NCBI GenBank assembly: GCA_020052975.1
Contig: JAGVOC010000263.1
Location: 1-19,070 of the forward strand
DNA: 19,070 bases
Direction: 5' to 3'
Origin: Desulfobacterales bacterium
GTDB taxonomy: Bacteria > Desulfobacterota > Desulfobacteria > Desulfobacterales > RPRI01
The notes under the pieces are model-generated. The model saw only the letters and a list, made by a program, of their open reading frames with translations, was not told where the DNA came from and made no database searches. This document shows positions 7,779 through 14,890 of the stretch, piece after piece. Within the stretch, counting starts at the first letter, position 1, and each line of letters begins with the position of its first letter. The position numbers were made by a program, and so were the translations under genes.

Positions 7779-7958
7779 GAAACCTTTGCATAACACCCCC
7801 TTTTGCCCGATTTCTTTAAAGACTTGGTTTCTGGTCTCTGGTTTGTAGCTTCTGGTTTTTTCTTTTAACCAGGAACTATAAACTATAAACCATGAACCTA
7901 AGCCTTAAATATCGCCTTCCTTGTGCTTGGTCTAAATTGAATGTTCTGTAAAGGTTTC
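7779..7958 (-). mobile_element. MITE-like element, copy C (complete, 180 bp, 5-bp TSD)
   Basis: The ends GAAACCTTTG and AAAGGTTTC are flanked by the direct repeat ATAAT (7774-7778 and 7959-7963). Read on the minus strand, the first ~50 and last ~35 bases closely match copy B, but the centre is different and longer: it holds two imperfect complementary arms (about 7823-7858 and 7867-7902) around a T-rich loop. Both terminal repeats carry the same G-to-A change relative to copy B (GAAACC for GAGACC). No transposase is present. It separates two convergent genes and could act as a bidirectional terminator. Confidence 0.9.
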
Positions 7959-7965
7959 ATAATGT

Positions 7966-9021
7966 TTACTTCACTTCAGGCAAGCCATGCTTAATAAACA
8001 TTCTTACCTTGTATGGTACCGGAATAAAAACCGACAAGAAACTCCGCAGGCTGATGCATCGCCCTGCCTGTATAATCTTTCGTAGCCTCGCCAGCCTCGT
8101 ATATTCGGAAAACACTGCCCCGAGAGACGGCAGGTATATCCTACGCAGCAGCCTGAAATCAAATTTGACCACCGAAAGCGTAAGTCCTTCAATCAGCAAA
8201 AGCAACAGGTGCAAGGGAAACATTACATGAAAAAGAGGCGGTGGATAGATCAATGCCATAACAAAACTTTTATTGCGTTCGCTCAATGCCCGTCTTTTCA
8301 TGCTTGTAACCAGCTTACCCGCATCAACCTTCCCACCTCCCAGGCTTTTTCCTACCCAATGCTTAAATCCTGAATCAGGAAGCACTCTTACATTATATCC
8401 CATCAATCTTGCCAGGCAGCACAAATACATATCCTCGGCGAGCGTTTGAAACCATTCAGGAAAACCGCCAAGTTCATCCCACAAACTCTTTGGGAGCCAT
8501 AAACAAGCTCCGATAACCATCCCCACCTCAGTAACATTTCTATCCCTGTTCGGAACTGGATTTAAAAAGGGATCGAATAGACTTCCCCGATCTATCAGCT
8601 CGCCGGTTTCCATATCATATTGCGGCAGGCCTGTTATCATTGGTTCTTTCTCTGATTCAGAATGACTGTATAGTTTGTCCAGTGCATCGGGCAACAGGCA
8701 GGCATCATTGTTAAGAAACAGCATGTATTTACCTCTGGCTTTGGCAGCCATGCGGTTGTTGCTTACGCAAAAACCGACATTTTCCGGGCTCTCAATCAGA
8801 ATTATTTCAGGATATTTTTCGCTGATGATTCTTACGGAATTATCGGTCGACGTATCGTCATGAACAATTATTTCGACAGGATATCCGAATCGCTGGTTTT
8901 TTATTGAATCTATGCATGCGGAGATTACATTTTCACCATTATAATTTGCTACACATACGGAACATGCCGGCAAATATACAGAAGATGGGAATTCGTTTAT
9001 ATCGGAGCGGTTATTATTCAT
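7966..9021 (-). CDS. GT2 family glycosyltransferase with C-terminal membrane segment
   Basis: This 351-residue enzyme has a GT-A fold: SVCVANYNGENV (21-32), HDDTSTDNS (54-62) and the metal-site variant LNNDACLLP (103-111), followed by GACLWLPKSLWDELGGF and an acidic EDMYLC that fits the catalytic-base region. A hydrophobic stretch at about 255-286 (PPPLFHVMFPLHLLLLL) suggests membrane attachment, as in family members that extend lipid-linked glycans. It is convergent with the preceding GT2 gene and separated from it only by the MITE. The ATG at 9021 has a weak AGGGTG about 10 bases upstream. No neighbour on the same strand is close enough to form an operon; the REP-like palindrome lies upstream. 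Donor and acceptor are unknown. Confidence 0.88.
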   Translation of the reverse strand: MNNNRSDINEFPSSVYLPACSVCVANYNGENVISACIDSIKNQRFGYPVEIIVHDDTSTDNSVRIISEKYPEIILIESPENVGFCVSNNRMAAKARGKYMLFLNNDACLLPDALDKLYSHSESEKEPMITGLPQYDMETGELIDRGSLFDPFLNPVPNRDRNVTEVGMVIGACLWLPKSLWDELGGFPEWFQTLAEDMYLCCLARLMGYNVRVLPDSGFKHWVGKSLGGGKVDAGKLVTSMKRRALSERNKSFVMALIYPPPLFHVMFPLHLLLLLIEGLTLSVVKFDFRLLRRIYLPSLGAVFSEYTRLARLRKIIQAGRCISLRSFLSVFIPVPYKVRMFIKHGLPEVK

Positions 9022-9096
9022 TCATAAAATAGCACCCTGTAAAAAGGCTGATAAACCTCCATTCGCTATTCCGTATTTGCAGCAAATATCAATCCT

Positions 9097-9236
9097 GATG
9101 AACTCGTAATAAGTCTGGATTTTCACTTTTTCGTCATTCCCGCGGAAGTCCGCCGCGGCGGATTTATTCAGATAGTTTCCGCCTCAGGCGGATTTTCACG
9201 GGAGTGACGGGATTTTATACTTTTTACGAAACCATC
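9097..9236. repeat. REP-like nested palindrome, about 140 bp
   Basis: Outer arms GATGAACTCGTAATAAGT (9097-9114) and ACTTTTTACGAAACCATC (9219-9236) are imperfect inverted repeats. Inside, GTCATTCCCG (9133-9142) pairs with CGGGAGTGAC (9199-9208). At the core are a perfect 14-bp palindrome TCCGCCGCGGCGGA (9149-9162) and a hairpin TCCGCC-TCA-GGCGGA (9178-9192). The right portion (9193-9231) recurs at 13339-13378. This occupies most of the 244-bp gap between the biotin-carrier stop and the GT2 start on the minus strand and may terminate or stabilise the carB-biotin carrier transcript. Confidence 0.85.
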
Positions 9237-9265
9237 AATCCTAACGACTTAATAAAACTCATAGT

Positions 9266-9724
9266 TCAGCCTATAATCATAATCAGATCGCCAGTATTAA
9301 CTTGGGCCCCTTTTTGAACACTTATCTCCCTTACTGTTCCTGTGGCGTTAGTAACAAGGTTATTCTCCATTTTCATGGCTTCCATAATAACAACTGTATC
9401 ACCGGCTTCAACCCGGTCCCCGACTTTTACCATGATATCGAGAATCAGGCCGGGGATGGGCGCCATTATAGAACCGGCTCCGGCAGGAGCAGTTGTCCTG
9501 GCTGCCGGAGCAGGAACATCCGGCTTATGGGAAACAGAAGGACTCACAGGCTCATGCGCAGAAGTTTGGATGGGTGCGGTAACAATCCCGCCATTCGAAT
9601 TATCACGGTTTTCGATTATAATCTTATATGGTTTACCATTGACTGTAACCTGAGCCGTTCCTCCGGTTATTTCTCCAACCTCTACCTCAAAATTCATATT
9701 GTCGACATTTATTTTATATATCAT
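9266..9724 (-). CDS. Biotin carboxyl carrier protein (biotinyl domain protein)
   Basis: This 152-residue protein ends in a biotinyl/lipoyl domain (about 84-152) with the biotinylation motif EAMKMEN (115-121), K118 being the expected attachment site. Residues 1-40 form a short beta-rich region, and an Ala/Pro/Ser/Thr-rich linker (45-83) allows the biotin arm to swing between active sites. This layout is that of the carrier subunits of acyl-CoA or oxaloacetate carboxylases and decarboxylases. No carboxylase, transferase or biotin carboxylase subunit is in the window, so the partner is unknown. It lies 169 bp downstream of carB on the same strand, with its own ribosome binding site (AGAGG, 7 bases before ATG 9724). 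Co-transcription with carB, a bicarbonate-using enzyme, is possible but unproven. Confidence 0.92.
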   Translation of the reverse strand: MIYKINVDNMNFEVEVGEITGGTAQVTVNGKPYKIIIENRDNSNGGIVTAPIQTSAHEPVSPSVSHKPDVPAPAARTTAPAGAGSIMAPIPGLILDIMVKVGDRVEAGDTVVIMEAMKMENNLVTNATGTVREISVQKGAQVNTGDLIMIIG

Positions 9725-9893
9725 AGTAAAACCTCTCGGAATAATAAGATTAAAGTCAATTAAGTGTGGCCGTTAAAGACCAGGAATCTGTCATTCATGC
9801 TCCTTTCATAACCGGTTTCTATTCTTAAATGGAATAAAAGCCCCATAACATATCTTGCAAAAAAATACACGTTCCAAAAGCAGAAGCCTGAGG

Positions 9894-12800
9894 TTACTTT
9901 ATATTGGCATGATACTCCTGCAAAGGACGCACCTTCGAATCCCCTTCACGCCTTGCTGCAATACCTTTTGCCGCAGCTACGGCCGCTGCAGTCGTTGTTA
10001 TATAAGGAATCTTGTACCTTATGGCTGCTTTCCGGATATCTGAACTGTCTTCAGAGCTCTTCCTTCCACTCGGCGTGTTTATCAGAAGATTTATTTTACC
10101 CGTTTTTACCGCATCCACCAGGTCAGGTCTTCCAAAACCGAGTTTGGACACAAGGGTTGTTTCTATCCCTCTTTCTTTGAGGAACTCATGCGTTCCTTTT
10201 GTAGCCATAACTTCAAACCCGAGATCCCTGAACAGCCTGACGGGTTCAAGAGCAGCAGTCTTGTCCCTGTCGGCTATAGTAAACAATACGCTTCCTTCGA
10301 GAGGAAGTGTAACCTGAGCAGCCTCCTGTGCCTTGTAAAAAGCCCTTCCATATGATGTTGACAGCCCAAGCACTTCACCCGTGGAACGCATCTCAGGCCC
10401 CAATATGGGATCAACCTCATGAAACATATTGAAAGGAAATACCGCCTCCTTAATACCATAGTGAGGTATGGAACGCTGTTTAAGGTTAAGCTCTGAAAGG
10501 GTTTTGCCGAGAACAACCTGGGTTGCCAGTCTGGCCATTGAGATATTGCATACCTTTGAAACTATCGGCACTGTACGGGAGGCTCTCGGATTTGCTTCAA
10601 GAACATAAACTGTATTGTCGAAGATGGCATACTGGATATTCATGAGGCCGACTACATGAAGAGTTACTGCTATTTTTTTTGTATATTCACTTATGGTTTC
10701 AATATGCTTTGGCGGAATACTTACCGGAGGAATCACACATGCAGAATCACCGGAATGGATACCGGCAAGCTCAATATGCTCCATCACAGCCGGCACAAAG
10801 GCATTTGTCCCGTCGGCTATTGCATCGGCTTCCGCCTCAATTGCATTATCAAGGAACTTATCAATCAAAACCGGCCTTTCAACAGAAATATCCACCGCGG
10901 CTTTCAAGTAGCGCCGGAGCATATCTTCGTTCTGGACAATTTCCATTCCACGGCCACCAAGAACATATGAGGGACGGACCATCAGGGGATACCCTATCTT
11001 GTCTGCAATCTCTTTTGCCTCTTCCATGTTTATTGCCATACCCGATTCGGGTTGTGGTATTCCAAGCTCGCGCATCACTCTCCTGAACTGATCCCGGTCC
11101 TCTGCGAAATCGATGGTTTCCGGAGAAGTTCCGAGAATCTTCACGCCGGCTTCTTCAAGCTCTTTTGCAATATTAAGTGGGGTCTGGCCTCCGAACTGGA
11201 CAATCACTCCTTCAGGTTTTTCCTTCTCATATATGCTTAATACATCCTCCACAGTAAGCGGCTCGAAATACAATTTATCAGATGTATCATAGTCGGTTGA
11301 TACTGTTTCAGGATTGCAGTTGACCATGATCGATTCAAACCCGGCATCCCTGATAGCAAACGCTGCATGAACACAACAATAATCAAATTCGATCCCCTGG
11401 CCTATCCGGTTGGGGCCTCCGCCAAGAACCATGATTTTTTTCCGTCCGCTTACGCCTACTTTGTCGGGTGCGTTGTATGTGGAGTAATAATAAGCCGCGT
11501 TTTCCACTCCGCTGACCGGCACCGGCTCCCAGGCTTCAACAACACCGATCTTTTTCCGCTGTCCACGGATATTTTTTTCTGAAATACCGAGTAATTTTCC
11601 AAGATACCGGTCGGCAAATCCATCTTTTTTTGCCTGAACAAGGAGCTCATCAGGAAGCTGACGTCCCTTATGTTCAAGTATCTTTTCCTCCAGCCCTACC
11701 AGCTCTTTCATCTGGCCGATAAACCAGGGCTTGATATGTGTAATTTCATACAACTGATCAATATCAGCTCCCTTTCGTAAGGCTTCATACATTATAAACT
11801 GGCGTTCACTGGTTGGAATCCGAAGCATGTTAATAAGTTTTTCGAGGGGCTGTTCATTAAAATCTTTTGCAAAACCAAGACCGTACCTGTTTATCTCAAG
11901 GCTTCTGATTGCCTTCTGAAAGGCTTCCTTATAGTTTTTCCCTATACTCATTACTTCGCCGACAGCCTTCATCTGAGTACCGAGCCTGTCTTCAACTCCT
12001 TCAAATTTTTCGAATGCCCACCGGGCAAACTTTATCACGACATAATCACCGGAAGGTGTGTATCTCTCAAGAGTTCCATCCCGCCAGTAAGGGATCTCAT
12101 CCAGGGTCAGACCTCCGGCAAGAAGCGACGATACTCTTGCAATAGGAAATCCTGTTGCCTTTGATGCCAACGCCGAAGAGCGTGAAGTGCGCGGATTAAT
12201 TTCAATCACCACAACCCGGCCTGTCTTCGGATCATGAGCAAACTGGATGTTTGTGCCGCCTATGACTTCTATAGCTTCAACTATTGCATAAGAATATTTC
12301 TGCAGGCGCTTTTGAAGTTCCGGATCAATTGTAAGCATCGGGGCCGAGCAAAAACTGTCTCCGGTATGTATGCCCATGGCATCTATGTTTTCTATAAAGC
12401 AGACGGTGATCATTTGATTTTTGGCATCCCGCACCACTTCGAGCTCAAGCTCCTCCCAGCCCAGAACAGATTCTTCAACAAGTATCTGACGGACACGGCT
12501 TGCCGCCAACCCCCGTGCAGCAACTGTCCGCAGCTCTTCAATATTATAAACGAGTCCCCCGCCTGTTCCTCCCATGGTATAAGCAGGGCGGATAACCACC
12601 GGATAGCCAAGCTCGTTCGCAACTTTTTCGGCGTCTTCAACCTTGTTGACAATCTTGCTTTTTGGCATGTCGATTCCGAGCTTGTTCATCGTATCCTTGA
12701 AAGCCTGGCGGTCTTCACCGCGTTCAATTGCATCAACATTCACACCGATAATCTTGACGCCATATTTTTCAAGAACACCTGCAAGGTGGAGTTCAGAAGA

Positions 12801-13094
12801 TAGATTCAATCCGGTCTGACCGCCTAAATTAGGCAAAAGCGCATCCGGCTTTTCCCTCGCAATAATCTCGGTTATAGTTTTAAGATTAAGAGGTTCTATA
12901 TAAGTCACATCTGCCATTCCGGGATCTGTCATGATTGTTGCCGGGTTTGAATTGACAAGTACCACTTCATATCCAAGTGAACGCAGCGCTTTGCATGCCT
13001 GTGTGCCGGAATAATCGAATTCACACGCCTGTCCGATAATAATCGGGCCTGAACCAATGATAAGAATTTTTTTAATGTCGTTGCGCCTCGGCAT
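9894..13094 (-). CDS. carB: Carbamoyl-phosphate synthase large subunit
   Basis: This full-length 1066-residue enzyme makes carbamoyl phosphate from bicarbonate, ammonia (from CarA) and two ATP, for pyrimidine and arginine synthesis. The two homologous ATP-grasp halves are evident: GSGPIIIGQACEFDYSG at 14-30 and its counterpart GGGPNRIGQGIEFDY near 560. The first half has the glycine loop GGTGGGLVYN and INPRTSRSSALASKATG; the second has GGRGMEIV and ANPRASRTVPIVSK. The C-terminal ~130 residues form the MGS-like allosteric domain (TKGTHEFLKERGIET). A strong ribosome binding site (AGGAG, 5 bases before ATG 13094) confirms the start. carA is not in the window. It is divergent from the PurF-like gene across a 372-bp gap, and a biotin carrier gene follows. 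Confidence 0.98.
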   Translation of the reverse strand: MPRRNDIKKILIIGSGPIIIGQACEFDYSGTQACKALRSLGYEVVLVNSNPATIMTDPGMADVTYIEPLNLKTITEIIAREKPDALLPNLGGQTGLNLSSELHLAGVLEKYGVKIIGVNVDAIERGEDRQAFKDTMNKLGIDMPKSKIVNKVEDAEKVANELGYPVVIRPAYTMGGTGGGLVYNIEELRTVAARGLAASRVRQILVEESVLGWEELELEVVRDAKNQMITVCFIENIDAMGIHTGDSFCSAPMLTIDPELQKRLQKYSYAIVEAIEVIGGTNIQFAHDPKTGRVVVIEINPRTSRSSALASKATGFPIARVSSLLAGGLTLDEIPYWRDGTLERYTPSGDYVVIKFARWAFEKFEGVEDRLGTQMKAVGEVMSIGKNYKEAFQKAIRSLEINRYGLGFAKDFNEQPLEKLINMLRIPTSERQFIMYEALRKGADIDQLYEITHIKPWFIGQMKELVGLEEKILEHKGRQLPDELLVQAKKDGFADRYLGKLLGISEKNIRGQRKKIGVVEAWEPVPVSGVENAAYYYSTYNAPDKVGVSGRKKIMVLGGGPNRIGQGIEFDYCCVHAAFAIRDAGFESIMVNCNPETVSTDYDTSDKLYFEPLTVEDVLSIYEKEKPEGVIVQFGGQTPLNIAKELEEAGVKILGTSPETIDFAEDRDQFRRVMRELGIPQPESGMAINMEEAKEIADKIGYPLMVRPSYVLGGRGMEIVQNEDMLRRYLKAAVDISVERPVLIDKFLDNAIEAEADAIADGTNAFVPAVMEHIELAGIHSGDSACVIPPVSIPPKHIETISEYTKKIAVTLHVVGLMNIQYAIFDNTVYVLEANPRASRTVPIVSKVCNISMARLATQVVLGKTLSELNLKQRSIPHYGIKEAVFPFNMFHEVDPILGPEMRSTGEVLGLSTSYGRAFYKAQEAAQVTLPLEGSVLFTIADRDKTAALEPVRLFRDLGFEVMATKGTHEFLKERGIETTLVSKLGFGRPDLVDAVKTGKINLLINTPSGRKSSEDSSDIRKAAIRYKIPYITTTAAAVAAAKGIAARREGDSKVRPLQEYHANIK

Positions 13095-13330
13095 AGTTAC
13101 TCCTTTTGAGTTAATATTAATGCAGCCTGTTAAATTATGTTTTCTTTTCGATTTAAAAAACCGGGTAGTTTAAAATATATTGCGGGCAATTTGAAAAATG
13201 TTAGCAATACTGAAAAAAATATGTTAGTTTGAGCAAAACTTAAAATCAAGACAAAATTTTTACATGTTTCAGTCTTTATAATTTTGTGAAGTGAAGCACC
13301 AGCGCTATCCAGTCTTTTCAAGTAGTTCTG

Positions 13331-13378
13331 GACTCCCGTTTTCACGGGAATGACGAGGTTTTTGCCTTTTTTACGAAA
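13331..13378. repeat. REP-like repeat, half copy
   Basis: CCCGT-TTTC-ACGGG (13335-13348) forms a hairpin extended by GACT/AATGAC flanks. Bases 13339-13378 align with 9193-9231: both run TTTTCACGGG, then A[A/G]TGACG, a T-rich spacer and TTTTTACGAAA. The GC-rich core with TCCGCC/GGCGGA arms seen in the other copy is absent here. Confidence 0.75.
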
Positions 13379-13408
13379 ATTTCAGTCTTGTTTAAATAAC
13401 ATTCGGTC

Positions 13409-13434
13409 TTCAGTCCTCAGACTGAACATCTGAG
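13409..13434 (+). promoter_or_regulatory. Overlapping alternative hairpins in the leader of the PurF-like gene
   Basis: TTCAGT (13409-13414) can pair with ACTGAA (13421-13426), or CTCAGA (13416-13421) with TCTGAG (13429-13434). The two share base 13421 and their arms interlock, so only one can form. They lie 33 bases before the ATG at 13467. The stems are short (6 bp); a switch role is speculative. Confidence 0.3.
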
Positions 13435-13466
13435 CAATATTTTATTTTCTGTGGGGGGATTTTTAT

Positions 13467-14870
13467 ATGGGCGGAATGTTTGGTGTAGTATCAAAGGATG
13501 ACTGTGTAAACGATCTGTTTTACGGCACTGATTACCATTCACATCTTGGAACAAAAAGGGGTGGAATGGCAGTTTCGAACCGAAAAGGGTTTGAGAGATC
13601 AATTCACAGTATAGAAAATAGTTATTTCAGGTCAAAATTTGAATCTGATCTTCCAAAATTCAAGGGAAACCTCGGAATAGGAGTTATAAGCGATAATGAT
13701 TCTCAACCGCTTATTATCGGATCTCATCTTGGGACATTCGCAATAGCTACTGTCGGAAAACTGAACAATATAGACAAACTATCTGAAATTGCCTTTAAGA
13801 AAAAAATGCATTTTTCCGAAACAAGCGGAGACAAAACCAATCCCACCGAACTTGTGGCAATGCTTGTTTGCGAAGAAGACTCCTTTGAAAATGGGATAGA
13901 AAGTGCACAGAAAGCAATAAAAGGCTCCTGTTCAATCCTTTTACTCACAAATAAGGGTATCTTTGCAGCAAGGGACAGATTAGGCCGAACCCCTCTTGTT
14001 ATCGGGAAAAAAGACGGCGCTTTCGCCGTAGCCTCGGAAAATTGCTCATTTCCGAATCTTGGCTACACAACTGAAACATTTCTCGGCCCCGGCGAAATCG
14101 TTTTTTTTACTGCCGACAGTTATGTGCAGAAGAAAAAGCCGGGAGATAAATTGCAGGTCTGCTCATTCCTGTGGGTGTACTATGGTTATCCTGCCTCAGA
14201 TTATGAAGGAATAAACGTCGAATATGCCCGTAACAGGTGTGGCAGCTCACTTGCAAAAAATGATAATGTTATTATCGACTGTGTTGCAGGAATTCCGGAT
14301 TCGGGAATCGGCCACGCCGTTGGCTACGCAAACGAGAGAAAAGTCCCTTATATAAGGCCATTTGTAAAATACACTCCAACCTGGCCAAGAAGTTTTATGC
14401 CCCAGAACCAGAAAACAAGAGACCTTGTTGCCAGGATGAAACTTATCCCTGTCAGGAAACTCATTGAAGGTAAGAAAATCCTATTTTGTGAAGATTCAAT
14501 CGTAAGAGGAACCCAGCTGAAAGAAAATATTGAAATCCTATTTGATTACGGTGCTCTTGAATTACACATGCGTCCCGCATGTCCCACTCTGATTTATCCA
14601 TGCGAGTTTTTGAACTTTTCCACGTCAAGATCAACACTTGATCTTGCAGGAAGAAAAGCTATCCAGGAAATCGAGGGCCGTGAGAACTTAAATCTTGAAG
14701 AATATGCAACCGCAGGCTCCGAAAAGAACCTTCTGATGATAGACAAAATACGGCGGCGTTTGAAATTGACAACATTAAGATATCAAAAACTTGATGATCT
14801 TGTTGAAGCCATAGGCCTCCCTAAAGAAAAACTCTGCACACATTGTTGGGACGGAAAAAGCTATTTCTGA
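13467..14870 (+). CDS. PurF-like phosphoribosyltransferase lacking the glutaminase cysteine
   Basis: This 467-residue protein is homologous to amidophosphoribosyltransferase (PurF, first step of purine synthesis), but its N-terminal Ntn-glutaminase half is degenerate. The protein begins MGGMFGV where PurF has M-C-G-I-x-G-V, so the nucleophilic Cys is Gly. The HNGN oxyanion loop is TVGK (95-98) and the RYST segment is not recognisable. The C-terminal PRTase half is well kept: the PRPP loop FCEDSIVRGTQ (340-350), GIPDSGIGHAVGYA and PVRKLIEGKKI. Cysteines matching the [4Fe-4S] ligands remain at 232, 379, 457 and 460 (LCTHCWDGKSY). Such Cys-less paralogues occur in other anaerobes under the PurF name. 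It may use free ammonia or another nucleophile, or be regulatory. A strong GGGGGG ribosome binding site precedes ATG 13467. Confidence 0.85.
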   Translation: MGGMFGVVSKDDCVNDLFYGTDYHSHLGTKRGGMAVSNRKGFERSIHSIENSYFRSKFESDLPKFKGNLGIGVISDNDSQPLIIGSHLGTFAIATVGKLNNIDKLSEIAFKKKMHFSETSGDKTNPTELVAMLVCEEDSFENGIESAQKAIKGSCSILLLTNKGIFAARDRLGRTPLVIGKKDGAFAVASENCSFPNLGYTTETFLGPGEIVFFTADSYVQKKKPGDKLQVCSFLWVYYGYPASDYEGINVEYARNRCGSSLAKNDNVIIDCVAGIPDSGIGHAVGYANERKVPYIRPFVKYTPTWPRSFMPQNQKTRDLVARMKLIPVRKLIEGKKILFCEDSIVRGTQLKENIEILFDYGALELHMRPACPTLIYPCEFLNFSTSRSTLDLAGRKAIQEIEGRENLNLEEYATAGSEKNLLMIDKIRRRLKLTTLRYQKLDDLVEAIGLPKEKLCTHCWDGKSYF

Positions 14871-14890
14871 TGACTTCGTAAAAAAGTCAT
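14870..14890. terminator. Hairpin between convergent genes (CGTAAAA loop)
   Basis: ATGACTT (14870-14876) pairs with AAGTCAT (14884-14890) around the loop CGTAAAA. It begins at the stop of the PurF-like gene and ends at the stop of the convergent epimerase gene, so it can serve both strands. The A-run in the loop rather than a T-run after the stem makes this atypical for an intrinsic terminator. Confidence 0.55.

Larger units (their letters stand above)
13095..13466. other. Divergent intergenic region between carB and the PurF-like gene
   Basis: These 372 bp are AT-rich and must hold promoters for both divergent genes, but I see no hexamer pair strong enough to place one. They contain the carB ribosome binding site next to 13095, a half copy of the REP-like repeat (13331-13378), a pair of overlapping hairpins (13409-13434) and the GGGGGG ribosome binding site (13453-13458) of the PurF-like gene. 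A 71-codon minus-strand frame runs through it but crosses the repeat and looks non-coding. Confidence 0.6.

Noticed and set aside
7819..7902. CRISPR-like array of CTGGTTT units
   Set aside because: The units are irregular, lack uniform spacers, and lie wholly inside a MITE with defined ends.
9302..9763. 153-codon plus-strand frame
   Set aside because: It is antisense to the biotin carrier gene, whose biotinylation motif makes that strand certain.
9900..9925. Sigma-54 promoter (TGGCAT...TGC)
   Set aside because: The spacing between the two elements is wrong by one base and it lies inside the carB coding end.
12234..12803. 189-codon plus-strand frame
   Set aside because: It is antisense to the strongly conserved carB and matches no family I know.
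13130..13345. 71-codon minus-strand frame upstream of carB
   Set aside because: It runs into the REP-like repeat and the AT-rich promoter region; no ribosome binding site or family resemblance.
13095..13466. Purine or other known riboswitch before carB or the PurF-like gene
   Set aside because: No recognisable conserved junction core; only short hairpins and a repeat are present.
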